Below, in pieces: positions 17,923 to 25,773 of a DNA stretch of 64,000 nt; within the stretch, counting starts at the first letter, position 1; each line of letters opens with the position of its first letter. Source of the DNA: CAVQWT01 sp963810815 (GTDB taxonomy: Bacteria; Pseudomonadota; Gammaproteobacteria; Burkholderiales; Casimicrobiaceae); contig CAWEPB010000007.1 of the NCBI GenBank assembly GCA_963810815.1, positions 434,001 to 498,000 of the forward strand, read 5' to 3'. The notes beneath the pieces were generated by a model. The model was not told where the DNA came from, searched no databases, and saw only the letters and a program-made list of their open reading frames with translations. The translations under genes were made by a program, and so were the position numbers.

Positions 17923-18261
17923 TCCCCGCCAAAGGAAACGGCACGGAGCCCCGGTCCCGCGGAACTCCGCGCCGCCTCGTGCGGTTCGCGCGTCTCTCGC
18001 CCGCGCGTCGCCCGTCTTCCGCTGCCCGGCACCCTCGTCGCGCGCTCTCGCGCACGCGACGCCCGCCGCGTCAGCCTGGCAGTCCGCCCGTCTCTCGCAC
18101 GCGCGTGACCGCCTCTTCCGGCATCCGCCCGCGTGCTCTCGCGCACCGGACGTCCGCCGCTCCCGTCATCGCAGCCCCTGCCTCGACTTCGGCGGCGGCT
18201 GCCTGCATCGTCGTCGCTCCGCTCCCGCGCGGACCGACGGCTCGTTGCCTTGCCGCTGCCC
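17923..18261. other. Intergenic region between convergent rpfC and rpfF; no gene seen
   Basis: 339 bases, strongly pyrimidine-skewed on the plus strand. It contains two degenerate copies of a G(C/T)GCTCTCGCGCAC element (18042 and 18133, 91 bases apart). No convincing terminator with a T-run and no ORF with coding character was found. Confidence 0.5.
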
Positions 18262-19206
18262 TCAGTCGTTGCCGCCGACCGCCAGCTTCAGTTCGCGCGG
18301 GGCCGGCGCTTCGGCGACCGCGACGTGGCCTTCCGAGGCTTCGTGCTTGCCCTGGGCGCGCACGAGGCGATCCATCATCTTGAGATCGCGTTCGGTCAGC
18401 TTCATCGCGGCGTCGACCCAGATCGCCGTCACGTGCTCGAGCTCGTCGCGCGTGACCGCCTCGAAGTCCCGGCGAACGCGCTCGAACGCGCGGCGCCCGT
18501 TGCCCGCCTTGAAGTGCTTGCGCACGTAGCCGTAGACCGCGGCTTCGCCGGTGCCGTCGGGCGTCACGACGTCGACGACGCCCATGTCGTAGAGCTGCTT
18601 CGCGGTGTACGTGTTGCCGCTGGTGATCAGCTCCTCGGTGATGCGCCGGCCGACCTTGCGCTGCAGGAAGCTGTACGCACCCATGCCCGGGAAGAGGTTG
18701 AACAGCACCTCGGGGAAGCCCATGCGCGCCGAGTCCTCGGCGATCACGACGGTGCTGGCGAGCGCGGCCTCGAAGCCGCCGCCGAGCGCGTTGCCCTGCA
18801 CCAGCGAGATCGTGGTGATCGGCAGGTCGAAATTGCGGTTCCACGGATACAGATCGTCGACGCACATCTTGGCGTAGCGCGTGAGCTGCTCGCGATCGCG
18901 GTTCAGGATCGCGCTGCGGAACAGGGCAAGGTCGCCGCCGAGGTTGAACGCGCCCTGCGCCTGCGAGGCGAGGACCGCGTAATTGATCGTGTGTTCGGCG
19001 CCGTCGTGACGGATGCGTCCGCCGGTGTCGATGATGTTGTCGATGAATGCGCGCAGTTCGAGCAGCAGCTGCGGGTTGAAGCAGGGCCGCGGACGCGGCG
19101 CCATCGTTGCCCAGTAGACGCCGTACTCGGCCTCGAAGCGGGTTTTGAGTTGGTCGAACTGGGGTTGCGCTTGCGAGAGAAAGCGCACGTCGGCGATTGC
19201 ATTCAT
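18262..19206 (-). CDS. rpfF: RpfF-type DSF synthase (crotonase family)
   Basis: A 314-residue enzyme that dehydrates 3-hydroxyacyl-ACP and releases the cis-2-unsaturated fatty acid signal. It shares long identical stretches with Xanthomonas RpfF: FNLGGDLALF, SLVQGNALGGGFEAAL, GFPEVLFNLFPGMGAYSF, and IWVDAAMKL...MDRLVRAQ. The two catalytic glutamates are present (E146 in GGGFEAA, E166 in GFPEV). I chose the ATG at 19206 because AAGGAG lies 8 bases upstream; an in-frame TTG at 19227 would add 7 residues. It has about 25 residues more than Xanthomonas RpfF, mostly at the C-terminus. It faces rpfC, with rpfG 2 kb away on the same strand as rpfF. Confidence 0.93.
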   Translation of the reverse strand: MNAIADVRFLSQAQPQFDQLKTRFEAEYGVYWATMAPRPRPCFNPQLLLELRAFIDNIIDTGGRIRHDGAEHTINYAVLASQAQGAFNLGGDLALFRSAILNRDREQLTRYAKMCVDDLYPWNRNFDLPITTISLVQGNALGGGFEAALASTVVIAEDSARMGFPEVLFNLFPGMGAYSFLQRKVGRRITEELITSGNTYTAKQLYDMGVVDVVTPDGTGEAAVYGYVRKHFKAGNGRRAFERVRRDFEAVTRDELEHVTAIWVDAAMKLTERDLKMMDRLVRAQGKHEASEGHVAVAEAPAPRELKLAVGGND

Positions 19207-19240
19207 CGTGTTGCTCCTTCGGGACAAGGATAGTGATGGA

Positions 19241-19267
19241 CCACGACTGTGCGAGACACAGCTGTGG
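19241..19267. promoter_or_regulatory. Candidate operator palindrome upstream of rpfF
   Basis: An interrupted inverted repeat, CCACGACTGTG-N5-CACAGCTGTGG, whose core CTGTG-N5-CACAG is perfect. It sits 35 bases upstream of the rpfF start, where a regulator could bind. It is not the CRP/Clp consensus (TGTGA-N6-TCACA), and the cognate factor is unknown. Confidence 0.4.
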
Positions 19268-19611
19268 TGAACATAACGGACTAGATCGCCGCGGAGGAAG
19301 GGGCGAGAGACCCTGAAACCCGCAGCGGAACGTCATCCGTCGGCTGAACTATCGCGCAGGTCGGCCGCCCTGTCCACCACAAGAAATTGAGATGGCGCAA
19401 AAAAGGCCGGGGAGGCGGCATTTTTCACCCGCCGCCGCGGCCGGCCCCGGGGGGAAAGGCGGGGGGAAGGGCCGGGGCGACCGGCAGGCCGTGCGCCGAT
19501 GCCACAGTCCGGGCGGGTGTGCCGGGGGCCGCGCTGGGCGACCGGTGGACCGGCTGTCGCGGACGGTTAAACTGCCGAGGCAGGCGGCGCGCGCCGCCGC
19601 CCCGCATCCCG

Positions 19612-20547
19612 ATGCCCCCCCACGACGCGCCTTCCGCCGCACCGCCTCCGGCGCCGGTCCCCACCGGCGTGACGATTCCCGCGACCGACGGCTACCGCCT
19701 GCACGCCCGGCTCTGGGCCCGACCGGGCGAGACCGGGCCCCGGCGGGTCGCGCTGGTCAACGCCGGCGCGGGCATCGCCTGCGCCTATTACGAGCGCTTC
19801 GCCGCCTGGCTGGCCGCGTCCGGCACCCCGACGCTGGTCTACGACTACCGGGGCATCGGCGGGTCGCGGCCGCCGACGCTGCGCGGCTTCGACGCGACCG
19901 TGGAGGACTGGGGCCGGCTGGATTGCTCGGGCGCCCTGGCGTGGCTCGAGGCCCGTTACCCGGCGGCCGAGCGCCTGGTGGTCGGGCACAGCGTGGGGGG
20001 CTTCGTGACCGGGCTGTCCACGGTCGGCCCGCAGATCGACCGCCTGCTGCTGGTCGGTGCGCACAGCGGCTACTGCGGCGACTATGCGGCGCGGGCGCGC
20101 CCGTGGATGTACGCGCTGTGGCACGTGCTGATGCCGGCGCTGACCCGGATCGTGGGCTACTTCCCGGGGCGACGCCTGCACCTGCTCGAGGACCTGCCGC
20201 GCGGTGCCGCGCTGCAGTGGGCGGGGCGCAGGCATCCGGATTTTCGCGACGACGACGACCTGCGCCTGCCGGACGGCCGTCGCGACGAGGCCCGGGGCGA
20301 GGAACTGCACGGGCGCTTCCGGGCGGTGCGGGCGGACACGCTGGCGTTGCGCTTCACCGACGATCCGTTCGCGACCGAGGCGGCGACGGCCAACCTGCAG
20401 CGGCTCTACGTCAACGCGACCTGGCGGACGCGGGAGCTGTCCCCGGCGGATGCCGGTGGCGGGCCGATCGGCCACTTCGGCTTCTTCCGGTCGCGGCACC
20501 GGGACACGCTGTGGCCGATGGTCGCAGCCTGGCTCGAGGGCCAATGA
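19612..20547 (+). CDS. Alpha/beta hydrolase (serine hydrolase)
   Basis: A 311-residue alpha/beta-hydrolase. The nucleophile elbow is GHSVGG (about residue 126). Other elements are VYDYRGIGGSRPP (oxyanion/strand-3 region), LRFTDDPFA (candidate acidic residue), and GHFGFFR near the C-terminus (candidate catalytic His). There is no signal peptide. The start chosen is the ATG at 19612. The frame is open further upstream, but that part is compositionally odd (Gly/Arg-rich) and unlike a hydrolase. Substrate is unknown. Its place between rpfF and rpfG makes an acyl-thioesterase or signal-turnover role possible, but nothing in the sequence proves it. Confidence 0.78.
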   Translation: MPPHDAPSAAPPPAPVPTGVTIPATDGYRLHARLWARPGETGPRRVALVNAGAGIACAYYERFAAWLAASGTPTLVYDYRGIGGSRPPTLRGFDATVEDWGRLDCSGALAWLEARYPAAERLVVGHSVGGFVTGLSTVGPQIDRLLLVGAHSGYCGDYAARARPWMYALWHVLMPALTRIVGYFPGRRLHLLEDLPRGAALQWAGRRHPDFRDDDDLRLPDGRRDEARGEELHGRFRAVRADTLALRFTDDPFATEAATANLQRLYVNATWRTRELSPADAGGGPIGHFGFFRSRHRDTLWPMVAAWLEGQ

Positions 20548-20560
20548 CCGGCGGCGCCGG

Positions 20561-20720
20561 CGGACCCAGCGCCTGGCGTGGCGCGGCCCGACGGGGTGTT
20601 CCACGGCGTCGATGACCCACACCGCCGCAGATCACCCCGGCGGACCCAGCGCCTGGCGTGGCGCGGCCCGACGGGGCGCTCCGCGGCGTCGATGACCCAC
20701 TCCGCCGCAGATCACCCCGT
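20561..20720. repeat. Two tandem 80-bp non-coding repeats
   Basis: Copy 1 (20561-20640) and copy 2 (20641-20720) begin CGGACCCAGCGCCTGGCGTG and differ at only five of 80 positions. The repeat starts just after the hydrolase stop. A third copy begins (CGGACC at 20721) but diverges at once. Neither copy carries a credible ORF. This could be a duplicated structural RNA element, a regulator-binding array or a recent slippage product. Confidence 0.8.
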
Positions 20721-20882
20721 CGGACCACGCCGGTCCGGTGGCATCGGGGCGGCTAGACCGCGGGGTGCGGACGGGGCCGCGACTTCGACGGCGATTCGGT
20801 CTGCCGGTTGGCCAGCCCGCTCGCACCGAGACCTGCCTCCAGAGGCGCGGGGCGGTGCGGAGCGGCCGCGCCCTGCGGGAGT

Positions 20883-21100
20883 GGGCATCGACGAAGCGGG
20901 GCGCGGCCGCCACGAACGGCGGTCGGAGCCAGCCGAAGGGGCGGTCCGGCGCATGCGCCGCGGAGGAGTGGGGCATCGACGAAGCAGGGCGCGGCCGCCT
21001 CCGCACCGCGGGCTAAGCCGGCCGAAGGGGCGGTCTGGCGAATGCACCGCGGAGAAATGGGGCATTCACCGATGCGCGGCCGTTTCCGCGCCGCGGTGGA
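20883..21100. repeat. Degenerate tandem repeats with ~88-bp period
   Basis: The word GGGCAT(C/T) followed by a GCGCGGCCGCC-like block recurs at 20883, 20971 and 21060, spaced 88 and 89 bases. Between copies the sequence CCGAAGGGGCGGTC(C/T)GGCG and a GCGCCGCGGAG block are also repeated. The copies are more diverged than the 80-bp repeats just upstream and lie immediately downstream of the rpfG stop. No coding function seen. Confidence 0.65.
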
Positions 21101-21128
21101 CGTCGACCGAAGCCGACCCGGACCCGGG

Positions 21129-22238
21129 TCAGTCCGAATACTCGTCGCGGATCGCCTCGACCTTGGAGATGTCGGAGACGAACGCGTCGATGCACTTGGG
21201 ATCGAAGTGGCGGCCCCGCTGGCCCTTGAGGTAGTCGACCCCCTCGGTCAGCGACCAGGCGTGCTTGTAGGGCCGCTCGGAGACCAGCGCGTCGAACACG
21301 TCGGCCACCGCGACCACGCGCGCGACGACCGGGATGTCCTCGCCGTGCAGGCCGTTCGGGTAACCGGTGCCGTCGAACTTCTCGTGGTGCCCCAGCGCGA
21401 TGATCGCGCCCATGCTGAGGTACTTCGACGGGCTCCCCTTCAGGATGTCGTAGCCGATGCGGGGGTGCGAGCGCATCACCTCGGTCTCCGGCGCGGTGAG
21501 CGGCCCTTCCTTGAGCAGGATCGAATCGGGGATGCCGATCTTGCCGATGTCGTGCATCGGCGCGGCGATCTCGATCACGTGGCAGGTCTCGGCGCCGAGG
21601 CCGAGGTGCTGCGCGATCAGCGTCGAATAGCGCGCCATCCGCGTCAGGTGATTGCCGGTGGTCTTGTCGCGGAACTCGCCCGCCTTCGCGAGCTTGGCCA
21701 GCGTTTCGAGCTCGCGCTCGTGGATCTCGGTCACCGATTTGTCGACCTGGTACTGGAGCACGCGCGCCTGGTCCGACAGCACGATCTTGTGGCGACGCAG
21801 CTCGAGCAGATTGGCGCAGCGCGCGCGCGTCTCGTGCTCGTCGAGCGGCTTGATCAGGAAGTCGGTGGCGCCCGCCTCGAGCGCGTCGTAGCGGATGCGC
21901 CGGTCGTCGACGACGGTGATCACCACGATCGGCACGTCGACGCAGTGCGGCAGCGCGCGCAACTGGCGCACGAGTTCGATGCCGTCGAACTCGGGCAGCT
22001 TGTAGTCGGTGAGGACGATGTCGACCCGGTTGTTGCGCGCGTACTCGAGCGCGCGCGACGGCGTGTCGAAGAGTTCGAGATTCAGCTTGCCGTCGATCTG
22101 ACGGACGATCTCGGCCAGCAGCAGCCGGCTGCTGAACAGGTCGTCGATGATGAGCACGGTGTTGCGCTGCGCGCGCGCGAGTGCGATCTCCGAAATGGAG
22201 CCGGCGGCGGCGGTCGAGCGAAGCGGGGCGGCGGTCAT
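21129..22238 (-). CDS. rpfG: RpfG-type response regulator with HD-GYP c-di-GMP phosphodiesterase domain
   Basis: A 369-residue two-domain regulator. The receiver domain (about 26-145) has the acidic pair in LIIDD and phospho-acceptor D78 (VLTDYKLPEFDG). After a helical linker, the HD-GYP domain (about 170-365) has the metal-binding HD pair at 229-230 (MHDIGKIGIPD) and HHEKFDGTGYP at 284-294 with an intact GYP. RpfG degrades c-di-GMP when phosphorylated by RpfC, turning on exoenzymes and altering biofilm and motility in xanthomonads. Here it lies 2 kb from rpfF and is not adjacent to rpfC. Its start is 225 bases from the tRNA-Pro gene. Confidence 0.9.
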   Translation of the reverse strand: MTAAPLRSTAAAGSISEIALARAQRNTVLIIDDLFSSRLLLAEIVRQIDGKLNLELFDTPSRALEYARNNRVDIVLTDYKLPEFDGIELVRQLRALPHCVDVPIVVITVVDDRRIRYDALEAGATDFLIKPLDEHETRARCANLLELRRHKIVLSDQARVLQYQVDKSVTEIHERELETLAKLAKAGEFRDKTTGNHLTRMARYSTLIAQHLGLGAETCHVIEIAAPMHDIGKIGIPDSILLKEGPLTAPETEVMRSHPRIGYDILKGSPSKYLSMGAIIALGHHEKFDGTGYPNGLHGEDIPVVARVVAVADVFDALVSERPYKHAWSLTEGVDYLKGQRGRHFDPKCIDAFVSDISKVEAIRDEYSD

Positions 22239-22421
22239 CGGACCCTCCGGGAGGTGGTATTACGCAAGCACCTGATAAAGCAACGATTGTGCCCGGACGC
22301 GCGCCGGGCGTCGAACCCGGCGCCGCAGCCGTCCGCTGCCGCCTGCCGCACGTATGCCGACGCCGGCGCGGGGCCGCTCGGAAACGTCGCCCGGACGTCG
22401 GGCAGCCCGGCCCAGGAACAC

Positions 22422-22452
22422 AAAAGGCCGGTCCGGGAAGTCCGGACCGGCC
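22422..22452 (-). terminator. Intrinsic terminator after tRNA-Pro
   Basis: GGCCGGTCCGG pairs with CCGGACCGGCC around a 5-base loop (stem 22426-22436 with 22442-22452), followed on the minus strand by TTTT. It begins 10 bases after the 3' end of the tRNA. Confidence 0.85.
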
Positions 22453-22461
22453 TCGATATTG

Positions 22462-22538
22462 TGGTCGGGGCGAGAAGATTCGAACTTCCGACCCCCTGCA
22501 CCCCATGCAGGTGCGCTACCAGGCTGCGCTACGCCCCG
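22462..22538 (-). tRNA. tRNA-Pro (anticodon GGG)
   Basis: Minus-strand cloverleaf. The acceptor stem is CGGGGCG/CGCCCCG, the D arm GCGC-AGCCTGGTA-GCGC, the anticodon stem CCTGC/GCAGG with loop ATGGGGT (anticodon GGG), and the T loop TTCGAAT. The discriminator is A and CCA is encoded. It decodes CCC. The position downstream of ihfA-merR is typical of betaproteobacteria. Confidence 0.96.
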
Positions 22539-22563
22539 ACGAAGCATCGAATTATAGCCTTTT

Positions 22564-23004
22564 TCAGCGGTCCGGACCGGGCGGTGGCGCGAGCAATTGC
22601 CGTATCGCCGCGAGTTCCTGCCGAATTTCGGCGGTCGAGGGCGCCTCGGCGCCGCCAACCGGACGCTGCCCGGCGGCCGCGGACGCTCCGGCGCCCGACG
22701 AGCCGGCGGGCTGCGCCGCCGGAGCGGTGGTGCCTTCGGACTCCAGCCGATGGCGCGCGCCGTTGATCGTGAATCCCTGCTCGTAGAGAAGGTCGCGGAT
22801 CCGACGGATCAGCAGCACCTCGTGGTGCTGGTAGTAGCGACGGTTGCCGCGTCGCTTGACCGGCTTCAGCTGGGCGAATTCCTGCTCCCAATAGCGGAGC
22901 ACGTGCGGCTTCACCGCACAGAGGTCGCTGACCTCGCCGATCGTGAAATACCGCTTGGCGGGGATCGGGGGAAGGTCGGCCTTAGCCCGGCTGTGTTCCG
23001 ACAT
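22564..23004 (-). CDS. MerR family transcriptional regulator
   Basis: A 146-residue protein. A MerR-type winged helix-turn-helix occupies residues about 18-90: RYFTIGEVSDLCAVKPHVLRYWEQEF, then RRGNRRYYQHHEVLLIRRIRDLL. An Ala/Gly/Pro-rich linker and a short C-terminal helix follow. There is no cysteine effector-binding motif, so it is not a metal sensor. It overlaps the 3' end of ihfA by 23 bases, a conserved pairing in beta- and gammaproteobacteria. Its regulon is unknown. Confidence 0.88.
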   Translation of the reverse strand: MSEHSRAKADLPPIPAKRYFTIGEVSDLCAVKPHVLRYWEQEFAQLKPVKRRGNRRYYQHHEVLLIRRIRDLLYEQGFTINGARHRLESEGTTAPAAQPAGSSGAGASAAAGQRPVGGAEAPSTAEIRQELAAIRQLLAPPPGPDR

Positions 23005-23290
23005 GGTTCGCGGCTTCGACCATGGCCTTCAGCTTCTGGCTCGCATGGAACGTGACCACGCGGCGGGCCGTGATCGGGATCTCTTCGCCGGTCTTGGGAT
23101 TGCGACCCGGGCGCTGCGGCTTTTCGCGCAACTGGAAGTTGCCGAAGCCCGAGAGCTTGACGCTGTCCCCGGCCTCGAGCGCGATGCGGATCTCTTCGAA
23201 GAACCGCTCGACCATGTCCTTGGCCTCGCGCTTGTTGAGTCCGAGTTGGTCGAACAGCAGGTCGGCGAGTTCGGCTTTGGTGAGCGTCAT
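22982..23290 (-). CDS. ihfA: Integration host factor alpha subunit
   Basis: A 102-residue DNABII protein that pairs with IhfB to bend DNA sharply. Hallmarks are MTLTKAELADLLFDQLGLNKREA, VERFFEEIRIALEAGDSVKLSGFGNF, the DNA-intercalating arm RPGRNPKTGEEIPITARRVV, and TFHASQKLK. Its start overlaps the pheT stop (ATGA), keeping the conserved pheST-ihfA operon. IHF would help sigma-54 activators such as PilR in this genome. Confidence 0.96.
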   Translation of the reverse strand: MTLTKAELADLLFDQLGLNKREAKDMVERFFEEIRIALEAGDSVKLSGFGNFQLREKPQRPGRNPKTGEEIPITARRVVTFHASQKLKAMVEAANHVGTQPG

Positions 23291-25671
23291 GGACGTTCCT
23301 GGGAACGGAGCGACGCGCCGAACGTCGATGTGGCGAGGGCAAGCAAACGTCCCACCGCGGCGTCGATGTCGGCGTCCGTCAAAGTACGTTCAGTATCCTG
23401 CATAAGCACCAGAATCGCAAGGCTTTTTTTGCCGGTCTCGATGCCGGGCCCGCGGTAGACGTCGAACAGCGCGACACGGGCGACCGCCGGGATCCGCGCG
23501 GCGCGCATCGCCGCGACGACCTCGTCGGCGGGCACCGCCTCGTTGACGACGAGCGCCAGGTCGCGCCGGACCACGGGCAGCTTCGAAACCGGGGCGGCGG
23601 CCGGCACCCGGGCGCCGGTCAGGACGGCGAGGTCGAGCTCGAACAGCACCGGTGCGCGCGGCAGGTCCAGCGCCCGGGTGAGGCGCGGGTGCAGTTCCCC
23701 GAGCCAGCCGGCGGCGACGCCGTCGATGGTCACGCGCGCGCAGCGACCCGGATGCAGCGCCGGGTGCGTGCCCTTGACCGTGGCCACGGCGCGTGGCGCG
23801 GCGAGCGCCTCGATGTCGGACTTGACGTCGAACAGGTCGACCGGCCGCCGCGGCACGCCCCATTGTTCCGGCAGGGCGTCGCCGAAGGCCAGGCCGCCGA
23901 GGCGCAGCGGCTGGTCGGGGCCGTCGCCGTTGCGGAGGAAGACCCGTCCCGATTCGAAGACACGGACCCGGTCGGCCCGGCGCGCGAGGTTGGTCTGCAG
24001 GACGTCGAGCAGGCCCGCCCACAGCGTGGTCCGCATCACGTCGAGGTTGCTGGCGATCGGATTCAGCACGCCGATCGGCGCCTGTGCCGCTTCGCGCGCG
24101 GGATGCAGCAGCGCTTCCCGCCGCTGGTCGACGAAGCTGAAGGTGATCGCCTCCTGCCAGTCCCGCACGGTCAGGCGGCGCTTCAAAGCCGCGACCGAAA
24201 CTTCGCCTTCGGGGTCGGCCAGCATCGACTGCACGTGGGCCGACGGCGCGGCGGGGATCGCGTCGTAGCCGATGAGCCTGGCGATCTCCTCGATGCAGTC
24301 TTCCTCGATCGCGAGGTCGAAGCGGAACGACGGCGGGGTGACGACGAAGGCGTCGCCATCGCGCGCATGGGCGAGTCCGAGCCGGTCGAAATGACCGGCG
24401 ATCACGCCGTCCGGCACCTCGATGCCGAGCACCCTGGCAACGCGTGCGGGCCGCACCCGGATCGGTGCGCGCGACGGGAGCTCGCCGGTGAACACGTCGA
24501 GCGGTCCCGCGCGGCCGCCGCAGATCTCGAGGATCAGCTGCGTGGCACGCTCGACGCCGCGGGCGCAGCCGTCGAAATCCACGCCGCGCTCGAACCGGTA
24601 GCCCGCGTCGCTGGCGAAGCCCAGGCGTCGTGACTTGCCCTGGATCACCGAAGGATTCCAGAAGGCCCCTTCGAGGAAGACCGTGGTCGTCGCGTCGCCG
24701 ATGCCCGAGTGCTCGCCGCCCATGATCCCGGCCAGCCCGAGCGGCTTGCGCTCGTCGGCGACCAGCAGCAGGTCGGGCTCGAGCTCCAGCACCTGGCCGT
24801 TCAGCAGCGTGAGCGTTTCGCCGCCACGCGCGAAGCGCACGACGATCGACCCGTCGAGCAGGCCGTCGTCGTAGGCGTGCAGCGGCTGGCCGAGTTCCAG
24901 CATCACGTAGTTGGTGACGTCGACGACGGCCGAGATCGCGCGGATGCCGCTGCGCTCGAGCCGGGCCTTCATCCACGACGGCGTGGGCGCGGTCGCGTCG
25001 ATGCCCTCGATGAGGCGGCTGGCGAAACGGGGGCAGGCGACGGGGTCCTGGACCCGCACCGCGCGGCGCGCCGTCCCGGTCACCGGCACCGCGGGCAGGG
25101 CCGGCAACGCCAGCGGCGCACCGGTGACGGCGGCGACGTCGCGGCCGATGCCCAGCAGCGACAGGCAGTCGGCGCGGTTGGGCGTGATCTTGAGCGTGAT
25201 CAGCGTGTCGTCGAGCGCCAGCGCCGCGCGCAGGTCGGCGCCGGGCGCGAGCGAGCCGTCGAGCGGCAGCAGCCCGGCAGCGTCGTCGGAGAGCCCCAGC
25301 TCCTTCGCCGAGCACAGCATCCCGGCCGACTCGACGCCGCGCACCCTGGCGCGCCGGATCTCGAGGCCCCCGGGCAGCTTCGCCCCGACCAGCGCGCAGG
25401 GCACCGTCATGCCGGCGGCGGCGTTCGGCGCGCCGCACACGACGGTCAGGCGCTCGGGGGCGCCGATGTCGACGGTGCACAGGCGCAGCCGGTCGGCGTC
25501 CGGATGCGGTGCGACCGCCTCGATGCGGCCGACGACGACGCCGGCAAAGGGCGGCGCCGCGGGACCGGCAGTCTCGACTTCGAGCCCGGCCATCGTGAGC
25601 TTGTCGCAAAGGCCCGCGGTGTCGAGCGGCGGGTTGGTGAAGGTGCGCAGCCAGGCTTCGGAGAATTGCAT
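23287..25671 (-). CDS. pheT: Phenylalanine--tRNA ligase beta subunit
   Basis: A 794-residue, full-length bacterial PheT. The EMAP-II-like tRNA-binding domain is at about 39-148. B3/B4 contains the editing site (NRADCLSLLGIGRDVAAVTG, LGQPLHAYD). Next come B5 (PIRVRPARVARVLG) and the catalytic-like core, and a C-terminal FDX-ACB anticodon-binding domain (SKLPVVRRDLALVVNEAVPA). With PheS it forms the alpha2beta2 synthetase. It starts 102 bases after the pheS stop and is coupled to ihfA by overlap. Confidence 0.97.
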   Translation of the reverse strand: MQFSEAWLRTFTNPPLDTAGLCDKLTMAGLEVETAGPAAPPFAGVVVGRIEAVAPHPDADRLRLCTVDIGAPERLTVVCGAPNAAAGMTVPCALVGAKLPGGLEIRRARVRGVESAGMLCSAKELGLSDDAAGLLPLDGSLAPGADLRAALALDDTLITLKITPNRADCLSLLGIGRDVAAVTGAPLALPALPAVPVTGTARRAVRVQDPVACPRFASRLIEGIDATAPTPSWMKARLERSGIRAISAVVDVTNYVMLELGQPLHAYDDGLLDGSIVVRFARGGETLTLLNGQVLELEPDLLLVADERKPLGLAGIMGGEHSGIGDATTTVFLEGAFWNPSVIQGKSRRLGFASDAGYRFERGVDFDGCARGVERATQLILEICGGRAGPLDVFTGELPSRAPIRVRPARVARVLGIEVPDGVIAGHFDRLGLAHARDGDAFVVTPPSFRFDLAIEEDCIEEIARLIGYDAIPAAPSAHVQSMLADPEGEVSVAALKRRLTVRDWQEAITFSFVDQRREALLHPAREAAQAPIGVLNPIASNLDVMRTTLWAGLLDVLQTNLARRADRVRVFESGRVFLRNGDGPDQPLRLGGLAFGDALPEQWGVPRRPVDLFDVKSDIEALAAPRAVATVKGTHPALHPGRCARVTIDGVAAGWLGELHPRLTRALDLPRAPVLFELDLAVLTGARVPAAAPVSKLPVVRRDLALVVNEAVPADEVVAAMRAARIPAVARVALFDVYRGPGIETGKKSLAILVLMQDTERTLTDADIDAAVGRLLALATSTFGASLRSQERP

Positions 25672-25773
25672 CGGAGGTGGTCCTAACGCGAATTGGCGCA
25701 GGCAGCCAGGATCGTCGGTGCGAGGGCAGGGCGCGCCGTGCGCGGCGGCCCTCGCCGGATCGATCGGCGCGGT

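Noticed and set aside
19392..20615. 407-codon plus-strand ORF overlapping the hydrolase
   Set aside because: Arg/Pro/Gly-rich out-of-frame reading; the hydrolase frame has the catalytic motifs.
20548..21128. CRISPR array in the repeat region
   Set aside because: Repeats are 80-88 bp, directly adjacent without unique spacers of constant length, only two or three copies, and no cas genes nearby.
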